64,000 bases of DNA from Kribbella sp. VKM Ac-2569 (lineage in GTDB: Bacteria; Actinomycetota; Actinomycetes; Propionibacteriales; Kribbellaceae): positions 2,046,001-2,110,000 of the forward strand of contig NZ_SGXJ01000001.1 of NCBI RefSeq assembly GCF_004216905.1, written 5' to 3'. Under the pieces are notes generated by a model. The model did not search any database and had not been told where the DNA came from. It was given only the letters and a program-made list of their open reading frames with translations. Each line of letters starts with the position of its first letter. Positions within the stretch are counted from its first letter, which is position 1. The position numbers were made by a program, and so were the translations under genes. Shown here piece after piece: positions 8,885 through 16,244 of this stretch.

Positions 8885-9531
8885 GAGGTGACCGGTGCGG
8901 TCAGCAGCCCCACGATGCCGTCGATCAGGCCGTCGGCCATCTCCTCCCACGTCGCCCGCGCGGTCGGTCTGCCCTCGGCGAGCGCGAGCTCGAACTCGGC
9001 CGTCATCTGGATGATCAGATGCCGAGCCATGTCGCCGCGCTCGATCCGCACCGGCGGCGGCAGCTCCGCGAGACGCTCGGCGAGACCATCGACGACCCGC
9101 TGCAGCGACGGCGAGGTCCGCGACTCCTGGAGCTGGATCTCACGCAGCGCCGGGTCGTTCATCAGCTGCGCACTGAACCGCGCGAGCCAACACGGCGTAC
9201 CCAGGCTGCCCATGTGATCAGTCGCCGATCGGACCAGGACCGTGACCCAGTCGCGCACGTCCGGTTCGGCGCCGAGCTCCGCGAGCAGCTCCCGGCGCCG
9301 CGCCTCGACCGGCTCCGCGTGCTTGCGGACGATCGCGCGCACCAGATCGGTCTTGGTCCCGAAGTGGTACCCGACCGCGGTGTTGTTGCCCTGACCGGCC
9401 GCCTCGCTGATCTGCCGGTTCGACACCTCGTGCACACCGCGCTCGGCGAACATCCGCTCCGCCGTGGTCAGGATCAGCTCGCGAGTCGCATTGACCCGGA
9501 CCGCTCGCACGTCTTTCGCCATCATCATCAC
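8881..9531 (-). CDS. TetR-family regulator of the P450 operon
   Basis: The 216-residue protein has an N-terminal TetR helix-turn-helix (RELILTTAERMFAERGV to NNTAVGYHFGTKTDLVRAI) and an all-helical ligand domain. The start is ambiguous: ATG 9531 has AAGGGTG 8 nt away, while ATG 9522 gives MAKDVRAV. It is the first gene of the P450 operon and divergent from an MFS exporter. Two inverted repeats in the 156-bp gap are likely operators. The likely logic is that the P450 substrate or product lifts repression of both units. Confidence 0.88.
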   Translation of the reverse strand: MMMMAKDVRAVRVNATRELILTTAERMFAERGVHEVSNRQISEAAGQGNNTAVGYHFGTKTDLVRAIVRKHAEPVEARRRELLAELGAEPDVRDWVTVLVRSATDHMGSLGTPCWLARFSAQLMNDPALREIQLQESRTSPSLQRVVDGLAERLAELPPPVRIERGDMARHLIIQMTAEFELALAEGRPTARATWEEMADGLIDGIVGLLTAPVTS

Positions 9532-9617
9532 CAGATCACCCTTACGAGCTGATCACTATCGGTCACAGGCCATCACCTCCGCGTGGTTTCTCCTCCAGCT
9601 TCCCTCGCCGGCTTGTT

Positions 9618-9637
9618 TAAGTCAACTGCCTGACTTA
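9618..9637. promoter_or_regulatory. Inverted repeat, candidate TetR operator 1
   Basis: Seven-base arms TAAGTCA (9618-9624) and TGACTTA (9631-9637) are separated by 6 nt in the gap between the divergent tetR and MFS genes. The arms are perfect. It could be bound by the adjacent TetR; this is inference. Confidence 0.5.
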
Positions 9638-9642
9638 GGCTA

Positions 9643-9659
9643 TTGGTTGCAGAAACCAA
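9643..9659. promoter_or_regulatory. Inverted repeat, candidate TetR operator 2
   Basis: Six-base arms TTGGTT (9643-9648) and AACCAA (9654-9659) with a 5-nt spacer lie 28 nt upstream of the MFS start, next to the first inverted repeat. Its 17-bp span fits a TetR operator. Confidence 0.5.
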
Positions 9660-9687
9660 CTATCTTTTCTCAGCCGGGAGGCTGCTG

Positions 9688-11151
9688 ATGTCCGCTGCTC
9701 CATCCGTGCGTACCGGGACCGTCGTCCCGGTGCTCGCCTCGGCCGGTATCACGGTCGCGCTGATGCAGACCCTGGTGATCCCGCTGGTCCCCGAGCTGCC
9801 GCGACTGCTGAACGCCTCGGCTGCCGGCACCGCCTGGGCGATCACCGCCACGCTGCTCGCAGCCGCGGTCGCGACCCCGATCATGGGCCGCCTCGGCGAC
9901 ATGTACGGCAAGCGCCGGATGCTGCTGATCAGCATCGGCATGCTGATCGCGGGCTCCATTGTCGCCGCACTCAGCAGCTCGCTCGTGCCCATGATCGCCG
10001 GTCGCGCCCTGCAAGGCCTGGCCGCAGGCGTGATCCCGCTCGGCATCAGCATCATGCGCGACGAACTGCCGGCCGAGAAGCTCGGTACGGCGACCGCACA
10101 GATGAGCGCCTCGCTCGGTGTCGGCGGCGCGCTCGGCCTGCCCACGGCCGCGCTTCTCGCCGAGAACTTCAACTGGCACACGCTGTTCTGGCTGTCGGCA
10201 GCCCTCGGCGCGATCGTCTTCGTGCTCGTACTGCGCTTCGTACCGGAGTCGGCGGTGCGCTCCGGCGGCCGGTTCGACGTACCCGGCGGGCTCGGGCTGT
10301 CGATCGGCCTGATTTCGTTGCTGCTGGCAATCTCTCAGGGCGCCGACTGGGGCTGGACCGGCGGGCGGACGCTCGGCCTGTTCGCGCTCGCGGTCGTGGC
10401 GTTGCTCACCTGGGGCTGGTGGGAGCGTCGTACCAGCGAACCGCTCGTCGACCTGCGCACGACCGTTCGTCCGCAGGTGCTGCTGACCAACCTGGCGTCG
10501 ATGGTGTTCGGCTTCGCGATGTTCGCGATGTCGCTGGTGCTGCCGCAGTTGCTGCAGATGCCCAAGGCAACTGGTTTCGGACTCGGCCAGTCGATGCTCG
10601 CGTCCGGTCTGGTGATGGGGCCGTCGGGTCTGATCATGCTGGTCGCCGCACCGTTCTCGGCGAAGATCTCGAAGACCCGCGGCCCGAAGGTGACACTGAT
10701 GCTCGGCGCGCTCGTGGTCGCGGCCGGGTACGGCGTGGGCAGTGTGCTGATGAGCTCGGTCTGGCAACTCGTACTGGTGTCGCTGCTGATCGGCGCGGGC
10801 ATCGGCCTGGCGTACGGCGCGATGCCCGCGTTGATCATGAGCGCGGTACCGGTGTCGGAGACCGCGGCCGCGAACAGCTTCAACACCCTGATGCGGTCGA
10901 TCGGCACCTCGGTGTCCAGCGCGGTCGCCGGCGTGATCCTCGCGAACCTCACGATCAGCCTCGGCGGCTACACCCTGCCCTCGCAGAGTGGCTTCCGCGT
11001 CGTCCTCCTGATCGGCGCCGGCGCCGCGCTGACCGCCCTCGCCATCGCCTCCTTCATCCCCCGTTCCCCTTCACAGGTTTCAGCCGAGGAAGGCGAGGGT
11101 GCGCTCGAGGAGGAGCTTGGCGGCGGGCTCGTCGTAACCCGGGAGGGATGA
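9688..11151 (+). CDS. MFS drug-export-type transporter (DHA2/EmrB-like)
   Basis: The 487-residue integral membrane protein has about 14 hydrophobic segments. Motif A appears as GRLGDMYGKRRMLL after the second helix and the exporter-type motif appears around GRALQGLAAGVIPLG. ATG 9688 is preceded by GGGAGG at ideal spacing; the 15 upstream codons are not used. It is divergent from the P450 operon and probably shares its TetR control, so it may export the P450 substrate or product. The last 24 or so residues (SAEEGEGALEEELGG and beyond) are read antisense through the 3' end of the dienelactone hydrolase gene (72-bp overlap). Confidence 0.9.
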   Translation: MSAAPSVRTGTVVPVLASAGITVALMQTLVIPLVPELPRLLNASAAGTAWAITATLLAAAVATPIMGRLGDMYGKRRMLLISIGMLIAGSIVAALSSSLVPMIAGRALQGLAAGVIPLGISIMRDELPAEKLGTATAQMSASLGVGGALGLPTAALLAENFNWHTLFWLSAALGAIVFVLVLRFVPESAVRSGGRFDVPGGLGLSIGLISLLLAISQGADWGWTGGRTLGLFALAVVALLTWGWWERRTSEPLVDLRTTVRPQVLLTNLASMVFGFAMFAMSLVLPQLLQMPKATGFGLGQSMLASGLVMGPSGLIMLVAAPFSAKISKTRGPKVTLMLGALVVAAGYGVGSVLMSSVWQLVLVSLLIGAGIGLAYGAMPALIMSAVPVSETAAANSFNTLMRSIGTSVSSAVAGVILANLTISLGGYTLPSQSGFRVVLLIGAGAALTALAIASFIPRSPSQVSAEEGEGALEEELGGGLVVTREG

Positions 11152-11649
11152 GTCGGCGAACAGGTGCTCCTTGCCTGGGTAGAGGAACAGTTCGGCACCG
11201 TCGACGGCGGCGACCAGGGCCTTGGCAGCGTCCAGGTCGCCGCCTTCCTCGGTGAAGAACGGGTCTTCATCCATGCCGTGCACCTGCACCGGTACGTCGT
11301 CCGGCCAGGCGCCGAACTCCTCCACCGGGAGGCACGAGTAGTAGAAGAGCGCGCCGACCGCACCAGCGCGAGTCTGTGCCAACTGCTGAGCAGGCACGAC
11401 ACCGAGCGAGAACCCGGCGTAAACGACGCTCGACGGCAGGCCCTGCGCAGCCTGGACGCCGCGCTCCGCGATGACACCGAAGCCGGTGGCCCTCGCGTAG
11501 TCCATCCCCTCGTCAAGCGTCGCGTAGGTGTTGCCCTCGTAGAGGTCCGGCGTGTGGACGGTGTGGCCCGCCTGCCGGAGCTCGTCGGCGAACGCCTTCA
11601 CCCCGTCGGTCAGCCCTTGTGAGTGGTGGTACAGCACGACCTCGGCCAT
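11080..11649 (-). CDS. Dienelactone hydrolase-family enzyme with Ser nucleophile
   Basis: The 189-residue alpha/beta hydrolase has the DLH layout: AEVVLYHHSQGLTDGV at the N terminus, the nucleophile elbow GFSLG, VHGMDEDPFF with the acidic residue, and GKEHLF with the catalytic His. Classical dienelactone hydrolases use Cys in GxCxG; here Ser replaces it, so true dienelactone activity is doubtful and a general esterase or carboxymethylenebutenolidase-like role is more likely. ATG 11649 has GGAG 6 nt upstream. It is convergent with the MFS gene and divergent from the ArsR-type regulator, a possible controller. Confidence 0.85.
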   Translation of the reverse strand: MAEVVLYHHSQGLTDGVKAFADELRQAGHTVHTPDLYEGNTYATLDEGMDYARATGFGVIAERGVQAAQGLPSSVVYAGFSLGVVPAQQLAQTRAGAVGALFYYSCLPVEEFGAWPDDVPVQVHGMDEDPFFTEEGGDLDAAKALVAAVDGAELFLYPGKEHLFADSSLPGYDEPAAKLLLERTLAFLG

Positions 11650-11752
11650 CATCAGCTCCAATGATCCAAATATCCCGAACAATCGGCGATGCTAGTCTAT
11701 TCGAACCATGTCGATCAACAGTCAGTACTGATGCCACGCCTCCGGCGCGGCG

Positions 11753-11843
11753 GGTCATGGGGCTGGAACTCCCGTCCTTCCCTCGTCGCTCCAGTCGCTT
11801 CGCTCCCTGCGCTCCTCAGTCCAGGACGGGAGGCCCCATGACC
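11753..11843 (+). promoter_or_regulatory. Long hairpin enclosing the Shine-Dalgarno and ATG of the next gene
   Basis: Two blocks of perfect complementarity form one stem: 11753-11763 with 11833-11843 (11 bp) and 11769-11778 with 11823-11832 (10 bp). The left arm has a 5-nt bulge (11764-11768) and the loop is about 44 nt (11779-11822). The right arm contains the GGGAGG ribosome-binding site and the ATG at 11838. If transcribed, the start of the ArsR-type gene would be buried. It may be a member of a dispersed palindromic repeat family; that needs a genome search. Confidence 0.7.
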
Positions 11844-12407
11844 GTCCCTGATTACGAGCTCGCCGACACCGTCGAGCTGACCACGGCGGAGCAGGTGCGG
11901 GCGATCAGCGATCCGCTCCGGACGACGATTCTCGGGCTGCTGCACGAGCGCGCGGCGACGGTGACAGAGCTGGCCACGGCGGTCGGGCGGCCGAAGAGTA
12001 CGGTCGCGCACCACGTGAAGGTGCTCGCCGACGCGGGCATCCTGCAGGTGGTCCGGACCCGGCGGGTGCGGGCGATCGAGGAACGGTTCTACGGGCGTGC
12101 CGCGCGGATGTTCTTCGTCGGACTCGGCCGGCAGGGCGACCACGGGCAACTGCCCCACGACTTCAACGACTTCGAGGTCGCGGCCGAGGAGTCGAAACCG
12201 GCGTACGACGCGGGTCAGATGCGCTCGTTCATCCGGCACGCCCGCATTCCCGAGGAGCGTGCCGCGGAGTTCTGGCAGCAGGTCGACGCGCTGATCCACA
12301 CCTTCGACCAACTCCCCCGCGCCGGCGACACGACGTACGGCTTCACGGTCGGCCTCTACCCGATCGGCGACTACCCGACGCTGCCACCGGCCGAAGACGA
12401 AGACTGA
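11838..12407 (+). CDS. ArsR/DUF5937-like winged-helix regulator
   Basis: The 189-residue protein starts with a winged helix (about residues 12-80): AISDPLRTTILGLL, VTELATAVGRPKSTVAHHVKVL and GILQVVRTRRVRAIEERFY. This is the ArsR-type helix-turn-helix seen in actinobacterial proteins with a helical C-terminal domain, here ending in YPIGDYPTLPP. There are no Cys pairs for metal binding, so a metal-sensing role is not supported. ATG 11838 has GGGAGG 4 nt upstream, but both are inside a long hairpin. It is divergent from the dienelactone hydrolase-like gene. Confidence 0.85.
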   Translation: MTVPDYELADTVELTTAEQVRAISDPLRTTILGLLHERAATVTELATAVGRPKSTVAHHVKVLADAGILQVVRTRRVRAIEERFYGRAARMFFVGLGRQGDHGQLPHDFNDFEVAAEESKPAYDAGQMRSFIRHARIPEERAAEFWQQVDALIHTFDQLPRAGDTTYGFTVGLYPIGDYPTLPPAEDED

Positions 12408-12481
12408 TCTCTGGCGCCCAACTGCGGCCGGCGGCGTAGCGTGGAGATGGCGAGATTCTCCGGTCGCCCGGAGGTGGCACG

Positions 12482-13261
12482 GTGGATGACGATGGTGATG
12501 CGCCGCTGGTCGACGCGCTGAGCTCACTGCACGCGCTGCTGCTCGGCGCGCCAGGGCTCGAGGAGCTGCTCGCGAAGCTCGCCGATGTCGCGGCCAAGAT
12601 CGTCGAGCCGCCGGCGTCCTGCGGGATCACGACGCGGTACGACGGACAGCCGCGGACGATCGTGAGCAGCGACGCCCGGGCAGCGTGGATCGACGAGCAG
12701 CAGTACAGCCTCCGCGAAGGGCCCTGTCTGGACGCATTGGCGAGCGGCGCCGCCGTGGACGTCGTCGACTATGCGGACGAGAACCGGTGGCCGGGATACG
12801 TCGACGCGGCCCGGACAGCCGGAGTCAAGGCCTCGCTCGCCCTTCCACTGATCGTCGACGGGCAGTCGATCGGCGCGATGAACCTGTACGGCTACGAGCG
12901 GGCGGACACCTTCAGCGACGCGGATCGCGAGCGTGCGACGGCGTATGCCGAACAAGCCGCCACTACGCTGGCCTTCGCGGCGCGTGCGGTGCGGCAGTCG
13001 GAGCTGGCCGAGCAGTTGGAGCAGGCGCTGGCGTCGAGGTCGGTGATCGACCAGGCACTCGGGCTGCTGATGGGCCAGCAGCGGTGCGATGCCCGAACCG
13101 CGTTCGAGTTGCTGCGCCGCCATTCCCAGAACCACAACCGCAAACTCCGCGACGTGGCCGGCGCCCTGATCGCCCGGCACACCGGCCGGCCGGCGGTCGA
13201 CAGTCGCGAATTCGAGTCCGGCCCGAACGGGCCCGCCAGCGGTGGTGACACCAGGACGTGA
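12482..13261 (+). CDS. GAF-ANTAR regulator
   Basis: The 259-residue protein has a GAF domain (about residues 25-160; EGPCLDAL, LPLIVDGQSIGAMNLYG) followed by a short coiled linker and an ANTAR domain (about 170-230; ASRSVIDQALGLLMGQQRCD). ANTAR proteins bind paired hairpins in nascent RNA and stop terminator formation; actinobacterial GAF-ANTAR proteins usually sense small molecules or redox state. GTG 12482 has GGAGG upstream. It stands alone. Its RNA targets are not visible nearby. A 30-residue disordered tail follows the ANTAR domain. Confidence 0.92.
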   Translation: MDDDGDAPLVDALSSLHALLLGAPGLEELLAKLADVAAKIVEPPASCGITTRYDGQPRTIVSSDARAAWIDEQQYSLREGPCLDALASGAAVDVVDYADENRWPGYVDAARTAGVKASLALPLIVDGQSIGAMNLYGYERADTFSDADRERATAYAEQAATTLAFAARAVRQSELAEQLEQALASRSVIDQALGLLMGQQRCDARTAFELLRRHSQNHNRKLRDVAGALIARHTGRPAVDSREFESGPNGPASGGDTRT

Positions 13262-13272
13262 CCCGACCCGCG

Positions 13273-13590
13273 TTACTCGCCGTACACACCCAGGTGCTGC
13301 CCGGTAGTGAGTTCGTCGACGACATGACGATGACCCGCCTGCGCCTGCAGGAGGCTCGGCCACATCCACCGGCACGGGCGGTTGCCTCCGACCGCGTGCA
13401 GCAAGGTCTCGAAGACCCGTGGCCTGCCACTCGGCAGATGCAGTCCGAGCCACATCGTCATGACTTGTACCCGGCGCCCCTCGACGGCGACGGCGTCGCT
13501 GGCGATCACGACGTACTCCGGCCGCGCCGTCAACGCGAGCCAGGTGGCGCGATTGATCAAGTGACCTTGCCGGTCGACGTAGAGGGTCAT
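13273..13590 (-). CDS. Small conserved-looking hypothetical protein
   Basis: The 105-residue product (MTLYVDRQGHLINRATWLAL onward) is not a family I can name. It has well-formed beta-like stretches (YVVIASDAVAVEG, VQVMTMWLGLHL) and a high third-position GC, both signs of real coding. ATG 13590 has AGGGGA 5 nt upstream and overlaps the stop of a second small gene in ATGA. The longer frame running up to 13818 has no coding character. Its stop is 11 bp from that of the ANTAR gene on the other strand. Confidence 0.7.
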   Translation of the reverse strand: MTLYVDRQGHLINRATWLALTARPEYVVIASDAVAVEGRRVQVMTMWLGLHLPSGRPRVFETLLHAVGGNRPCRWMWPSLLQAQAGHRHVVDELTTGQHLGVYGE

Positions 13591-13766
13591 TGGTGTCCCC
13601 TGTGCATCAATGCAGTACTGCGGACTACCTGCCGGATGCGACGACCTGGAACGAGATCCCGTGGTCCGTCGATGCTGGACGGGAATTGCCGGGAGTCGCA
13701 CACGATCGGCACCGGAATGGTCCGCGGGCTGTTCTCCCAACCTTGGCGCAACCATAGACAAGCCAC
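13587..13766 (-). CDS. Very small hypothetical protein coupled to the next gene
   Basis: The predicted 59-residue product (ACLWLRQGWENSPRTIPV near the start, ending MHRGHQ) ends in the ATGA overlap that starts the 105-residue hypothetical, which suggests translational coupling. GTG 13766 follows AGGAGG closely (2-nt spacing, tighter than usual). No family is recognised. The region is otherwise an unexplained 228-bp gap before the MarR gene. Confidence 0.5.
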   Translation of the reverse strand: MACLWLRQGWENSPRTIPVPIVCDSRQFPSSIDGPRDLVPGRRIRQVVRSTALMHRGHQ

Positions 13767-13818
13767 CCCCTCCTGACAACTGTTCTCGATCCGCGAGACA
13801 ACGAGCGCAGCCCTGCAC

Positions 13819-14304
13819 CTAGGCCGTGTTCGCGGCCTGGGTCTCCTCGGCCGCAAAGCGGTCGAGGACGTCGACCAGCCGGCCGAGTACGTCGCGGACG
13901 ACGGCGTACTCCTCCTCGCCGAACTCTTCGGCGAAGCGGCGCTCGAGCTCGCCCAGGTGCGCGAAGCCGTCGCCGGCCACGGCCAGTCCGTGCTCGGAGA
14001 ACGTCACCACCTTGGCCCGGCCGTCGTTCGGGTCGGACTGCATCTCGAGCAGGTCGAGCGCGACCATGTCGCGGATCACCTCGCCCATCGACTGCCGGGT
14101 GATCCCGGCTCGGGCAGCCATGTCGGCGGCCCGCCCACCCTCGGCGTGCAGCGTGCCGAAGACCGAGTTGTGGGCCATCTTCACCTCGGTGTGCCCGTCG
14201 GCGTGGGCACGGCGGACCATATCGGACTGCAGCGCGCGACTGGCGCGCTCGACCAGCGAGATCAGCGGCTTCCGATCAAGTCGCTGCACCTGAGGCCTTG
14301 ACAT
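13819..14304 (-). CDS. MarR-family regulator of the thiol operon
   Basis: The 161-residue MarR protein has a winged helix (MAHNSVFGTLHAEGGRAADM, GITRQSMGEVIRDMVALDLL, DPNDGRAKVVTFSEHGL) between dimerising helices. It is divergent from the glutamate-cysteine ligase/GshB-like operon, with an inverted repeat in the 58-bp gap, so it most likely controls that operon and itself. MarR proteins often release DNA on binding electrophiles or phenolics, or on thiol oxidation. There is no Cys in this protein, so direct thiol sensing is unlikely. Confidence 0.88.
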   Translation of the reverse strand: MSRPQVQRLDRKPLISLVERASRALQSDMVRRAHADGHTEVKMAHNSVFGTLHAEGGRAADMAARAGITRQSMGEVIRDMVALDLLEMQSDPNDGRAKVVTFSEHGLAVAGDGFAHLGELERRFAEEFGEEEYAVVRDVLGRLVDVLDRFAAEETQAANTA

Positions 14305-14306
14305 GT

Positions 14307-14345
14307 CGTAAGGATACCTTCCAATATTTGACAGGAATCCTTACG
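14307..14345. promoter_or_regulatory. Inverted repeat in the marR/thiol-operon gap
   Basis: Perfect 9-bp arms CGTAAGGAT (14307-14315) and ATCCTTACG (14337-14345) flank a 21-nt A+T-rich centre. The span covers most of the intergenic region between the divergent MarR gene and the ligase gene and is a candidate MarR operator. A TTGACA hexamer (14328-14333) lies inside, but I see no matching -10. Confidence 0.6.
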
Positions 14346-14362
14346 GTATCAGGGGAGGGTCG

Positions 14363-15250
14363 ATGGAGGCCAGGGAACTGCACCCGGTAGTGGCCGTTCT
14401 GTTCGCGCGGGGGCGGCGGCGGACGGTCCGGGTCGCGATCGAGCAGGAGTACGTCGTCGCCGCGGCCGATGGGGACGTGGTGCCGATCGAGGAAGTGCGG
14501 CGGGCGGCGGAGGGGTCGCTCGCGGCGCCGTACGTCAGCTTCGAGCCCGGCGGCCAACTCGAGCTGAGCCTGCCGCCATCGCTCGATCCGATCGGCGACC
14601 TGCGTTCGCTGACCGCGGACCTCCGGGGCCGGCTGGACGGCATCACGCTGCGGGCGATCCCGGTCGACCCACGACAGGATGTGCCGTTGCAGTTGACCTC
14701 GGCGCGGTACGTCGCGATGCAACGGCACTTCGACCACATCGGGCCGGCCGGTCGGCGGATGATGCGCCGTACCGCGTCCACGCAGATCTGTCTGGACTGG
14801 TGGCCGGGACAGGCCGGCATCGAGCAGTGGCGGGTACTCAACCTCGCCGGTCCGTTCCTCGCGGCACGTTTCAATCGCAGTGACCGGCTGGCGACCTGGT
14901 TGGAGGTCGACCCGGCACGTACCGCCTTCGACGACAGCCTGCTGCGTGACGAGGACCCGGTCGCGTCGTACGCCGCCTTCGCCGCAGCCGCCACGGTTTT
15001 CGTCGACGGTCCGGCCGGGCACGTGAGCACGCTGTTCCCACCGGTCCGCCCGCGCGGGACGTACCTCGAGGTGCGCTTCCTCGACGCTCTTGAGCCAGAC
15101 GCAGTCGAGCGTGCGCTCGCCGTACTCAAGCAGCTCATGTACGACGACGTACGCCGGCGCGACGTACTGCGGGCGCTCGAAGGGTCTTGTTCCGCAGAAC
15201 TGTGGCGGGCGGCGGCTGCCGGCGTACTCGATCAGGAGGTGGCGGCATGA
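14363..15250 (+). CDS. Glutamate-cysteine ligase family (GCS2/EgtA-GshA type)
   Basis: The 295-residue protein matches the GCS2/EgtA family: VRVAIEQEYVV, SFEPGGQLELSLPPS, RYVAMQRHFDHIGPAGRRMM, TASTQICLDWW, QWRVLNLAGPFLAARFNRSD and YLEVRFLD near the end. The family joins glutamate and cysteine with ATP, the first step of glutathione or (EgtA) ergothioneine synthesis. It is shorter than typical EgtA (about 400 residues). The GshB-like gene next to it, and the absence of egtB-E genes, favour a glutathione-type product. ATG 14363 has GGGGAGGG upstream. Its stop overlaps the next start in ATGA. Confidence 0.85.
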   Translation: MEARELHPVVAVLFARGRRRTVRVAIEQEYVVAAADGDVVPIEEVRRAAEGSLAAPYVSFEPGGQLELSLPPSLDPIGDLRSLTADLRGRLDGITLRAIPVDPRQDVPLQLTSARYVAMQRHFDHIGPAGRRMMRRTASTQICLDWWPGQAGIEQWRVLNLAGPFLAARFNRSDRLATWLEVDPARTAFDDSLLRDEDPVASYAAFAAAATVFVDGPAGHVSTLFPPVRPRGTYLEVRFLDALEPDAVERALAVLKQLMYDDVRRRDVLRALEGSCSAELWRAAAAGVLDQEVAA

Positions 15251-16206
15251 GCGGCGTGCTGTTCGTGACCGACCCGTTGGCCGGTCTGCAAAGCGATATC
15301 GACGCCAGCGTCGGGCTGATGAGTGCGACGCAGGACCTGGGACTCGACATCTGGTGCTGCGGCCCGGAGGACCTCGCGGTCGTCGACGGGCGGGTGTGCG
15401 CGCGGGCTCGGCGGATCTGGCTGCGGCCGCGTGTCGCCGGTGGCGATCATCGGTGGATCGTGGACTCGACGTGGTGGGACGAGCTCGGTACTGCGGTCGT
15501 CGACGTCGCGTCGTTCGAGGTGGTTCAGCTGCGGATCGATCCGCCTGTCGACGCGCGGTACCTGCACACGACGTACCTGCTCGATCTCGTCGAAGCGGCG
15601 GGCACTCGGGTGATCAACCGGCCGGAGGGGATCCGGGCGATGCACGAGAAGCTCGTCGCGCTGCAGTTCCCCGAGTTGTGCCCGCCGACGTACGTCGGGG
15701 CCGATCCGCAGGCGCTGCGGTCGTTCGTGCGGGGCGTCGGCACGGCGGTCGTGAAGCCGGTCGACGGGTTCGCGGGGATCGGTGTCTGGCTGGTGCGGGA
15801 CGACCGAAGTGCGATCGCGTTGCTGGAGTCGGCCACGCACGGCGGGCGACAGCACGTGATCGCGCAGCAGTTCCTGCCGACTGTTGCGGAGGGCAACAAG
15901 CGGTTGTTCCTGCTGGACGGCGAGATCGTCGGCGCGGTGCTTCGGTGCCCGGCCGTCGACGACTTCCGGATCGGGCCGCCGGTCGCACCGGCCGAGATCG
16001 ACGACCACGACCGCGCGATCGTCGGCGTACTCGGACCGGTACTGCGCAAGCACGGCCTGGTCATCGCCGGTCTCGACGTGATCGACGGCCGGCTGATCGA
16101 GGTCAACGTCACCTGTCCCGGCGGCATGCACAAAACCGACGCCCTGCTCGGGACCAACCTCAGCCACACCATCGTCAGCAGTCTGTTCAAGGGAGCACTG
16201 GTTTGA
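15247..16206 (+). CDS. gshB: Glutathione synthetase-like ATP-grasp ligase
   Basis: The 319-residue protein follows bacterial GshB: NRPEGIRAMHEKL (124-136), PPTYVG, the ATP-grasp loop VVKPVDGFAGIGV (168-180), IAQQFLP, GNKRLFLLDGE and the Mg-binding EVNVTCPGG (285-293). GshB adds glycine to gamma-glutamylcysteine. The start ATG 15247 is within an AGGAGG-preceded ATGA overlap, so it is coupled to the ligase gene. With the upstream ligase this makes a complete two-step glutathione-type pathway. The acceptor amino acid is not proven; glycine is assumed by family. Confidence 0.87.
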   Translation: MSGVLFVTDPLAGLQSDIDASVGLMSATQDLGLDIWCCGPEDLAVVDGRVCARARRIWLRPRVAGGDHRWIVDSTWWDELGTAVVDVASFEVVQLRIDPPVDARYLHTTYLLDLVEAAGTRVINRPEGIRAMHEKLVALQFPELCPPTYVGADPQALRSFVRGVGTAVVKPVDGFAGIGVWLVRDDRSAIALLESATHGGRQHVIAQQFLPTVAEGNKRLFLLDGEIVGAVLRCPAVDDFRIGPPVAPAEIDDHDRAIVGVLGPVLRKHGLVIAGLDVIDGRLIEVNVTCPGGMHKTDALLGTNLSHTIVSSLFKGALV

Positions 16207-16211
16207 CGTCC

Positions 16212-16233
16212 TCCCCGCCGCGAACGGCGGGGA
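16212..16233. terminator. Hairpin at the tnpB 3' end
   Basis: A 9-bp GC-rich stem (16212-16220 with 16225-16233) with a CGAA loop follows the tnpB remnant and lies 6 nt after the gshB-like stop. Such hairpins mark the right end of IS200/IS605-type elements and the end of their guide-RNA scaffold. Here it could also terminate the thiol operon. Confidence 0.65.
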
Positions 16234-16244
16234 TTCCAACACCA

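Noticed and set aside
14363..15250. EgtA of an ergothioneine cluster
   Set aside because: No egtB, C, D or E genes are nearby, and a GshB-like ligase is directly coupled; glutathione-type synthesis fits better, though EgtA ancestry is likely.
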